Shown: positions 33,281 through 40,043 of the stretch, piece after piece
Layout of the letters: each line of letters starts with the position of its first letter
How positions within the stretch are numbered: the first letter of the stretch is position 1
Source of the DNA: Mesorhizobium sp.
Lineage (GTDB): Bacteria; Pseudomonadota; Alphaproteobacteria; Rhizobiales; Rhizobiaceae
Length of the DNA stretch: 64,000 nucleotides
Reading direction: 5' to 3'
NCBI RefSeq assembly: GCF_023954305.1
Contig: NZ_JAMLIG010000001.1
Coordinates: 3,554,001-3,618,000 of the forward strand
Made by a program: the position numbers and the translations under genes
Notes under the pieces: generated by a model
What the model saw: the letters and a program-made list of their open reading frames with translations, nothing else
Told to the model about the DNA's origin: nothing
The model's database searches: none

Positions 33281-34447
33281 ATGAAGATCACCCGGATCGT
33301 CGCGACGCCGGTCAACATCCCGCTGGAGAAACCGCTCTGGTGGACCGGCGGCCACTATCCGGGCACCTCGAAGACGATCGTCGAGGTCGAGACTGACGAG
33401 GGAATCGTCGGGCTCGGTGAGGCACCTTCGACGGACGTGGTCGCGACGATCGCCGCGATGGGAGAACGGCTGAGAGGCTGCGATCCGATCGATATCGCCG
33501 GTTGCGAGAGCCGCTGCGTGCCGCCCTGGCAGATCGTCCAGAACACCGACGACTCTTCCGTGGTGAAGGCGTTCGGTGCGATCGAGATAGCGCTTTGGGA
33601 CATACGGGGCAAGCTCTGGAACCAGCCGCTCTACCAGTTGCTCGGCGGCGCGGTGCGCAAGGACATTGCCTTCACCGAGTATTTCGGTTTCCGCGATGGC
33701 GGGGAAAGCTCGCCGGACGAGGTCGCCGACTACTGCCTCAGGATGCGCGAGGAGCACGGCTCGACCTTCTTCGAGGGCAAGCTGATCAAGGGCGATCCTG
33801 CGCTGGAACTGGCCACCGTGAAGGCGATACGCGAAGCGCTCGGCCCATCGGCAATGATCCGGCTCGATTCAAACATGCAATGGTCGCTGACGACCGCGCG
33901 ACGCCTGCTGCGCGACCTCGAGCCCTACGACATCCGCAACTACGAGGATCCGGTCGCGACGTTCGAGGAGATGGCGGCGCTCAGGCAGCACTCGGCGATT
34001 CCGTTCTCGACGCATGTGCCCGACATCCGCCGCGCGGTCGCGCTCGGCGCACCGGACTACATCGTCACCAATTTCGCGGTATTGGGCGGGATCGGGCGGG
34101 CGGTGCGCTTCATCGGCGCCTGCGAGGCGATGGGCGTCGGCTTCTGGTGCTATTCCGGCGACGCTGGGATCGCGACGGCCGGCTATCTGCACATGACGGC
34201 GGCGATGCCGTGGATCACCGAGCCGTCGCAATCGCTGTTCCGCTGGCAGGTGGGCGACGTGATCGAGGGCGGACCGTTCCGGCAGAGGGACAACGTGGTT
34301 CGAGTGCCCGAGGGGCCGGGGCTGGGCGTCATGCTGGACAGGACGGAACTTGCGCGCTGGCACCGGCACTTCGTCGACAACGGGCCGATCGATCATTTCC
34401 ACGACCCTGCGATGCCGGGGCGGTTCCGCAGGCTGCCGCTCGCGTGA
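33281..34447 (+). CDS. Enolase-superfamily (mandelate racemase/muconate lactonizing) protein
   Basis: A 388-residue protein with the capping domain (1 to about 130) and a TIM barrel. Metal-ligand positions include Asp in 'IRLDSNMQWS' and Glu in 'YEDPVATFEE'. The third position reads 'STHVPD', and the usual general-base His on the next strands is replaced ('FWCYSGDAG'), so the catalytic residues differ from glucarate dehydratase. Neighbouring betaine-demethylation genes suggest an acid-sugar or betaine racemase/dehydratase role, but the reaction cannot be named. Confidence 0.85.
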   Translation: MKITRIVATPVNIPLEKPLWWTGGHYPGTSKTIVEVETDEGIVGLGEAPSTDVVATIAAMGERLRGCDPIDIAGCESRCVPPWQIVQNTDDSSVVKAFGAIEIALWDIRGKLWNQPLYQLLGGAVRKDIAFTEYFGFRDGGESSPDEVADYCLRMREEHGSTFFEGKLIKGDPALELATVKAIREALGPSAMIRLDSNMQWSLTTARRLLRDLEPYDIRNYEDPVATFEEMAALRQHSAIPFSTHVPDIRRAVALGAPDYIVTNFAVLGGIGRAVRFIGACEAMGVGFWCYSGDAGIATAGYLHMTAAMPWITEPSQSLFRWQVGDVIEGGPFRQRDNVVRVPEGPGLGVMLDRTELARWHRHFVDNGPIDHFHDPAMPGRFRRLPLA

Positions 34448-34485
34448 GACTGTCGGTGCGCAGGGGGTTGTGATATTGTTCAGCA

Positions 34486-34716
34486 ATGACTCGATTGCTT
34501 GAATTGGCCGTCGAAGCGGCAAGGCAACTCTCGCCGGAAGAACAGGATCAACTCGCCCGCACGATCATGGAGATCGTGCATGGCGGCGAGGAGGGGGTCT
34601 ATGTGCTTTCCGAAGAGGAGGAGGCCGCGCTAGAGGTCGGCCTAGCGGAAGCGGATCGTGGCGAATTCGCTTCGGAGGAAGAAATCGAAGCAATCTTCGC
34701 GAAATACCGCGCGTGA
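34486..34716 (+). CDS. Type II antitoxin of a ParE-type module
   Basis: A 76-residue acidic protein, typical in size and charge for a type II antitoxin: a helical N-terminus ('LLELAVEAARQLSPEEQDQLA') and an acidic C-terminal part (many Glu, 44-70) likely to wrap the toxin. Its stop overlaps the toxin ATG by 4 nt. No strong Shine-Dalgarno is seen before the ATG. Confidence 0.85.
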   Translation: MTRLLELAVEAARQLSPEEQDQLARTIMEIVHGGEEGVYVLSEEEEAALEVGLAEADRGEFASEEEIEAIFAKYRA

Positions 34717-35009
34717 AACTCCGATACACTCGAACAGCACAGCGTGATCTTGATCAGATTCTTGAATATCTAACCGTCGAGTCTCCGTCCGCTCGCAGAG
34801 GGTTTGAGGAGCGACTCCGAACAGTCCTGCGCGACGCTCTTGAATTTCCTGCCGGCGGTCGATCCACCAGCAGAAGAACCGTCCGAATACGGAACACGAG
34901 TCCATACCCCTATCTCGTATTTTATCGGGTACAGAAGGCCGAATTGGTCGTAGTTCGCATCATCCACGGCGCCCGCAGTCCGCGCTCGATGCCTGCGCGG
35001 CCGCGCTGA
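34713..35009 (+). CDS. RelE/ParE-family toxin
   Basis: A 98-residue basic protein with the ParE fold: 'YTRTAQRDLDQILEYL' (5-20), 'YPYLVFYRV' (65-73) and 'VVVRIIHGARSP' (79-90). Coupled to the upstream antitoxin. The central part 'GGRSTSRRTVRIRNTS' differs from the common 'GRP...VR' pattern, but the frame is intact. ParE family members poison gyrase; the target here is not shown. Confidence 0.88.
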   Translation: MKLRYTRTAQRDLDQILEYLTVESPSARRGFEERLRTVLRDALEFPAGGRSTSRRTVRIRNTSPYPYLVFYRVQKAELVVVRIIHGARSPRSMPARPR

Positions 35010-35100
35010 GATGACGCCCTGATCCAAGTATATGGCGCTGCAGGCGCTTGTTCCGGAACCCGGCAAGAGCCACGCTGGCCTCATCCTCACGGGGCAAGCC

Positions 35101-37149
35101 ATGACCGCCAGCAACGACCCGCTCCTCCAGCCCTACCGGCTCAAGCACCTGACGCTGAAGAACCGCGTCATGTCGACCGCCCACGAGCCGGCCTATTCGG
35201 AAGACGGGATGCCGAAGCAGCGCTACCGGCTCTACCACGCCGAGAAGGCGAAAGGCGGCATGGCGATGACGATGACGGCGGGCTCGGCGATCGTCTCGCG
35301 CGACAGCCCGGCGGCGTTCGGCAATTTGCAGGCCTATCGCGACGAGATCGTCTCCTGGATGCGCGAGCTGGTCGATGCGTGCCACGAGCACGACTGCAAG
35401 GTGATGATCCAGCTCACCCACCTCGGTCGACGCACCGGCTGGAACAAGGCCGACTGGCTGCCGGTGCTGGCACCTTCGCCGGTCAGGGAGCCGGCGCACC
35501 GGGCGTTTCCGAAGACGGCGGAAGACTGGGACATCGAGCGGATCGTAGCGGACTATGCGAGCGCTGCGCAGCGCATGCAGGCGGCCGGCCTCGATGGGAT
35601 CGAGTTCGAGGCCTACGGCCACCTGATGGACCAGTTCTGGTCGCCGGCGACCAACACCCGCGACGACGAGTATGGCGAGTCGCTCGATAACCGGCTGCGC
35701 TTCACCCACCGGGTCGTGGACGCGGTGCGGGCGGCGGTCGGGCCGGACTTCATCGTAGGCATCCGCATGGTCGCCGACGAGGAACTCGCGGCGGGCCTTT
35801 CCAGAGAGGAAGGCGTGGAGATCGCGCGGCGGCTGGCGGGCGGCGGAAAGGTCGATTTTCTCAACATCATCCGCGGCTCGATCGAGACGGATGCTGCCCT
35901 GACCAATGTCATCCCGATCACCGGCATGCGCTCGGCGCCGCATCTCGATTTCGCGGGCGAGGTGAGGGCGGCGACGAAGTTTCCGGTGTTCCATGCGGCG
36001 CGCATCCAGGATGTGGCGACGGCGAGGCACGCGATCGCGACCGGCAAGCTCGACATGGTGGGAATGACGCGGGCGCATCTGGCCGAGCCGCATATCCTGG
36101 AGAAGGTGATGGCCGGCGAGGAGCACCGCATCCGTCCCTGCGTCGGCGCGACCTACTGCCTCGACCGAATCTACGAGGGCGGCGAGGCGTTGTGCATCCA
36201 CAACGCGGCGACCGGGCGGGAAGCGACGATCCCGCATGTGATTACGCGGACGGACGGACCGCTGAAGCATGTCGTGGTGATCGGCGCCGGACCGGCGGGG
36301 CTGGAGGCGGCACGGGTGACGGCCGAGCGGGGGCATCGGGTGACGGTACTCGAGGCGGCCGGCCAGGCGGGCGGGCAAGTCCGGCTCGCAGCGCAGAACC
36401 CGCGCCGGAAGGAACTGATCGGCATCGTCGACTGGCGCGTCGGGGAGCTGGAACGGCTCGGCGTCGAAGTGAGATACGATGCATGGGCGGAAGCAGAGGA
36501 CGTCCTGACGCTCGGGCCCGAGATGGTGATCGTCGCGACCGGCGGGCTGCCGCAGAACCCGCCGCTGGAGGCGGGCGGCGACCTGGTTACCTCGAGCTGG
36601 GACATCGTGTCGGGGTCGACGAAGTCGGCGGAAACAGTGCTCGTCTACGACGACAACGGTTCGCATGCCGGCATGACGGCGGCGGAGATGGCGGCGCGGG
36701 GGGGTGCTACGGTGGAACTCGTCTCGCCGGAGCGGTTCTTTGCGCCGGAAATGGGCGGCATGAACCACGTGCCCTACATGAAGGCTTTCCACGAGACGGG
36801 GGTCAGGATCACCATCAACACGCGGCTGAGATCCGTGCGGCGCGAGGGTAACACGCTTGTGGCCGTCCTCGGTTCGGACTTCGCGGAGGGCTGGCGCGAG
36901 GAGCGGCGGGTCGACCAGGTGGTGGTCGAGCACGGCACGCTGCCGCTGGACGATCTCTATCTGGCGCTGAAGCCCAAGTCCAAGAACCGCGGCGCGGTGG
37001 ATTACGAGAAGCTGGTCGGCGGCGGGGAGGTGTTTCCGGTCAGGGATGCGGCGGCGGCCTTCACACTGCTGAGGATCGGCGACGCCGTGGCGAGCCGCAA
37101 CATCCACGCCGCGGTCTATGACGGGATTAGGTTCGGGATAAGGATCTGA
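35101..37149 (+). CDS. DgcA/StcD-like NADH:flavin oxidoreductase (N-methyl amine demethylase)
   Basis: A 682-residue protein with an N-terminal old-yellow-enzyme FMN barrel (about 1-330), a cysteine motif for Fe-S, and a C-terminal FAD/NAD(P) domain ('VVIGAGPAGLEAARV'). The architecture matches trimethylamine dehydrogenase, dimethylglycine demethylase DgcA and N-methylproline demethylase StcD. The Fe-S site reads CVGATYC...CIHN, so the second cysteine of the C-x2-C-x2-C-x12-C motif is Ala. The ATG at 35101 is preferred over the longer 35032 start, which lacks homology. Lies between two MttB genes. Confidence 0.88.
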   Translation: MTASNDPLLQPYRLKHLTLKNRVMSTAHEPAYSEDGMPKQRYRLYHAEKAKGGMAMTMTAGSAIVSRDSPAAFGNLQAYRDEIVSWMRELVDACHEHDCKVMIQLTHLGRRTGWNKADWLPVLAPSPVREPAHRAFPKTAEDWDIERIVADYASAAQRMQAAGLDGIEFEAYGHLMDQFWSPATNTRDDEYGESLDNRLRFTHRVVDAVRAAVGPDFIVGIRMVADEELAAGLSREEGVEIARRLAGGGKVDFLNIIRGSIETDAALTNVIPITGMRSAPHLDFAGEVRAATKFPVFHAARIQDVATARHAIATGKLDMVGMTRAHLAEPHILEKVMAGEEHRIRPCVGATYCLDRIYEGGEALCIHNAATGREATIPHVITRTDGPLKHVVVIGAGPAGLEAARVTAERGHRVTVLEAAGQAGGQVRLAAQNPRRKELIGIVDWRVGELERLGVEVRYDAWAEAEDVLTLGPEMVIVATGGLPQNPPLEAGGDLVTSSWDIVSGSTKSAETVLVYDDNGSHAGMTAAEMAARGGATVELVSPERFFAPEMGGMNHVPYMKAFHETGVRITINTRLRSVRREGNTLVAVLGSDFAEGWREERRVDQVVVEHGTLPLDDLYLALKPKSKNRGAVDYEKLVGGGEVFPVRDAAAAFTLLRIGDAVASRNIHAAVYDGIRFGIRI

Positions 37150-37275
37150 GGGCAGTCAAGAAAAGCGACGTCGATTTTAGGAAAAACGACGTTGTGCGCG
37201 CGTGCGATGCCGCAATGTCTAAATCGACGGCGACATGTGCCGCTTTTCCGACATCGAAGTGCAACCAAAGGGCCA

Positions 37276-38820
37276 ATGCTCGCGGCCATGTCAGAACCCC
37301 GCCAGCGCCGCAGAGAGCGCGTTCCCAAGGGCCAGTCGGCCATTCCGCAACTGCCCCGCCAGCGGGTGCGCAATCCCTATCCGCCGATGCAGATGCTCTC
37401 GGCCGACCAGGTCGAGGCGATCCATGATGCGTCGATGCGGATCCTCGAAGAGTATGGCATCGAGGTGATGAGCGCCCGCGCGCTGTCGCTGTTCGAAGCG
37501 GCGGGTGCGGAGGTCGACCACGCGACGCAGACCGTGCGGCTCGACCGCGGGCTGGTGGCGGAGCGGATCGCGACCGTGCCGTCGGCCTATGCGCTGACGC
37601 CCCGCAATGCGGAAAACACGGTCCATCTCGGCGGCGACACGCTAAACTTCACGCTGGTGGCCGGCCCGCCCAACGTGCACGACATGGAGCGGGGCAGGCG
37701 CGCAGGAAACCTCGCCGACTACCGCGACTTCATCCGGTTGGCGCAGCATTTCAACGCGATCACCATGCTCGGCAACCAGGTCTGCGCGCCGGTGGAACTG
37801 CCGGCCAACAACCGCCATCTCGACACCTATCTCGCCAATCTCACGCTGTCGGACAAATCGTTCCACGTCTCGGCGATCGGGCGGGGCAGGGCGCTGGATG
37901 GCGTGCGCATGATGGCGATTTCGCGCGGGATCACGCTCGACCAGATGCGTGAGGATCCGGGTGTGACGACGATCATCTCGGTCAATTCGCCGCGCCGCTT
38001 CGACGGCGAGATGGCCGAGGGGCTGATGGCGATGGCCGAGCACGGCCAGTCGGTGGCGGTGACGCCGTTCACCCTGATGGGGGCGATGAGCCCGGTGACC
38101 TTGGCCGGTGCGCTGGCGCAGCAGAATGCCGAGGCGTTGTTCGGAGTGGTGCTGACGCAGCTGGTGCGGCGGGGTGCGCCAGTGATGTATGGCGCGTTCA
38201 CGTCGAACGTCGACATGAAGTCGGGCGCGCCGGCCTTCGGCACGCCGGAGAACACCAAGGCGAACGTCGCGTCGGGGCAATTGGCGCGGCGCTATAGCCT
38301 GCCCTATCGCACGACGCCCGGCTCGGCCTCCAACGCGCCCGACGCGCAAGGGGCGTGGGAGACGATGATGGCGCTGTGGGGCGCGGTGCTCGGCCACGGC
38401 AACCTGATCTACCACGCCGCCGGCTGGCAGGAAGGCGGGTTGACCGCGTCGTTCGAGAAATTCGTCATGGACGTGGAGATGATCCAGCACATGACGGAGT
38501 TTCTGAAGCCGATCGACGTGAACGAAGGGGAACTCGCGCTCGATGCGCTGGGGCGGGTGCCGACCGGCGGCCACTTCTTCGGCGACGAGCACACGCTGGC
38601 GCGCTACGCGACAGCGTTCTACCAGCCGATCCTGTCGAACTGGCAGAATTTCGAGGCCTGGCAGGAAGCGGGGTCGCTGGATGCCACGGCGCGGGCGACG
38701 CGGGTCTGGAAAAAGGCGCTGGAAGAGTATGAGCAGCCGGCGATGGAGCCGGACAGGCTGGAGGCGCTGGAGGCCTATGTGGCCAAGCGCAAGGAGGAGA
38801 TTGGGGGAGGCGAGCCGTGA
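37276..38820 (+). CDS. MttB-superfamily methyltransferase, second copy
   Basis: A 514-residue paralog of the MttB-like protein at 31228 ('GRRAGNLADYRDFIRLAQHF', 'SGAPAFGTPENTKANVASGQLARR', 'FEKFVMDVEMIQHM'). It too is free of in-frame amber codons. The two copies share the family core but differ in the N-terminal 60 residues, so different substrates are likely. Start at 37276 or 37288 is uncertain. The gene is followed by 398 nt of repeat-rich non-coding DNA. Confidence 0.9.
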   Translation: MLAAMSEPRQRRRERVPKGQSAIPQLPRQRVRNPYPPMQMLSADQVEAIHDASMRILEEYGIEVMSARALSLFEAAGAEVDHATQTVRLDRGLVAERIATVPSAYALTPRNAENTVHLGGDTLNFTLVAGPPNVHDMERGRRAGNLADYRDFIRLAQHFNAITMLGNQVCAPVELPANNRHLDTYLANLTLSDKSFHVSAIGRGRALDGVRMMAISRGITLDQMREDPGVTTIISVNSPRRFDGEMAEGLMAMAEHGQSVAVTPFTLMGAMSPVTLAGALAQQNAEALFGVVLTQLVRRGAPVMYGAFTSNVDMKSGAPAFGTPENTKANVASGQLARRYSLPYRTTPGSASNAPDAQGAWETMMALWGAVLGHGNLIYHAAGWQEGGLTASFEKFVMDVEMIQHMTEFLKPIDVNEGELALDALGRVPTGGHFFGDEHTLARYATAFYQPILSNWQNFEAWQEAGSLDATARATRVWKKALEEYEQPAMEPDRLEALEAYVAKRKEEIGGGEP

Positions 38821-38882
38821 GGAGCGCGTCCGTCATTCCGGGGCCGCGCAGCGAAATGACGGAGAGGGCGGCACGCATTTTC

Positions 38883-39008
38883 CCCCTCATTCGGCCGCTT
38901 CGCGGCCACCTTCTCCCCGCTGGGGAGAAGAGGAAGGGTGAGGCCGTCGGCGACCTCCTCTCCCCTCGGGGAGAGGGTGGCCGAGCGAAGCGGAGGCCGG
39001 GTGAGGGG
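38883..39008. repeat. Palindromic mosaic repeat, type B, copy 1
   Basis: Outer arms CCCTCATTCGGCC and the near-complement GGCCGGGTGAGGG flank two inner hairpins of CTCCCC...GGGGAG type. The same order of parts is found at 41668-41790 inside a coding gene. This is the common CTCATCCGGC...GCCGGGTGAG class of dispersed element of Rhizobiales. Confidence 0.85.
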
Positions 39009-39052
39009 AGGGCGTTCGTATATAGAGACTTGAAGAACGCGATTGGCTTGAT

Positions 39053-39194
39053 ACCCCCACCCCTAACCCCTCCCCACAAGGGGGAGGGGAATCTGGCGCT
39101 TGACCTTCTCAGCAAGGCTAACGAGCCGGGAAATGTCAGCATAGCCCGGCTAGCGTCCCCCTCCCCCTTGTGGGGAGGGGCCAGGGGTGGGGGT
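39053..39194. repeat. Palindromic mosaic repeat, type A, copy 2
   Basis: The same arms as the element inside bkdB (11679-11819), with almost the same length (142 nt). Each arm contains CCCCTCCCCACAAGGGGGAGGGG-like sequence. It lies between convergent genes here and may form a long cruciform or transcript hairpin. Confidence 0.85.
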
Positions 39195-39218
39195 CGAGGC
39201 TTCGATCTGCGCCGAAAA

Positions 39219-39911
39219 TTATCGCCCGACGATCTTCGCCGTCACCGTGCCGATCCCTTCGATCTTTCCTTCCATCGTCTCTCCCGCCTTCACGGCCCCG
39301 ACGCCTTCGGGCGTGCCGGTGAAGATCAGGTCGCCGGCTTCGAGCCGCACGAGGCGGGAGAGGTAGGCGACGATTTCGGGGACGGACCAGACCATCAGCG
39401 AGATGTCCGAAGACTGACGCAGGGCGCCGTCGACGGCGAGCGCGATGGCGCCCTTCGCCGGGTGACCGATGCGGGCGGCCGGCGCGATGTCGCCGATGGG
39501 GGCGGAGTGGTCGAAGCCCTTCGACATGTCCCAGGGGCGGCGGGCGGCCTTCGCCTCGTCCTGCAGGTCGCGGCGGGTCAGGTCGATGCCGGCGGCATAG
39601 CCGAAGACATGGTCGAGCGCGTCAGCTTCGGAGATGTCGGCGCCGCCCTGGCCGATGGCGACGACCAGCTCCATCTCGTGGTGCAAATTGGCGGTCGCGG
39701 TCGGATAGGGCACGTCGGCGCCGCCGGTGACGACGGCGTCGGCCGGCTTGGTGAAGAAGAAGGGCGGCTCACGGTCGGGCGCGCCGCCCATCTCCAACGC
39801 GTGCGCGGCGTAGTTGCGGCCGACGCAGAAGATGCGCCGGACAGGAAACAGCCGGCCGTCGTCGATCGGGACGGTAGCGACCGGAGCTGGCGGGAACACG
39901 AAGTCGGACAT
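39219..39911 (-). CDS. Fumarylacetoacetate hydrolase (FAH)-family protein
   Basis: A 230-residue FAH-domain protein ('VRRIFCVGRNYAAHALEMGG', 'FFTKPADAVVTGG', 'NLHHEMELVVAIGQGGADI', 'DLTRRDLQDEAK', 'IFTGTPEGVG') with the metal-binding Glu residues in 'HHEMELV'. Family members cleave C-C bonds of 2-keto or acylpyruvate-type acids or decarboxylate oxaloacetate. GGAGA lies before the ATG. It is the only minus-strand gene in this stretch and is divergent from the dimethylglycine-dehydrogenase-like gene. The substrate is unknown. Confidence 0.9.
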   Translation of the reverse strand: MSDFVFPPAPVATVPIDDGRLFPVRRIFCVGRNYAAHALEMGGAPDREPPFFFTKPADAVVTGGADVPYPTATANLHHEMELVVAIGQGGADISEADALDHVFGYAAGIDLTRRDLQDEAKAARRPWDMSKGFDHSAPIGDIAPAARIGHPAKGAIALAVDGALRQSSDISLMVWSVPEIVAYLSRLVRLEAGDLIFTGTPEGVGAVKAGETMEGKIEGIGTVTAKIVGR

Positions 39912-40043
39912 TCATTTCTCCTGCGGCGCGGCGCTGCCTGTCCCGGCGATACGCCAGCGGGTCGCCAAGCTCAACATCTGAATCAAACCCTTTGCGAGCC
40001 GAATCGGTTTCGGTCCGCAAGTCCCTGAACGAAGAGACATTTC

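Larger units (their letters stand above)
38821..39218. other. Repeat-rich non-coding stretch
   Basis: No gene is seen in these 398 nt. From the left there is a small dyad (38832-38861, CGTCATTCC and GAAATGACG arms), a type B palindromic element (38883-39008) and a type A element (39053-39194). The FAH-family gene converges from the right. Confidence 0.8.

Noticed and set aside
31228..38820. Pyrrolysine-containing MttB proteins
   Set aside because: Both MttB-like frames are open from start to stop with no in-frame amber codon.
38821..39218. CRISPR array or an ncRNA gene
   Set aside because: The repeats are unlike copies of palindromic elements without regular spacers and match elements found elsewhere in the window.
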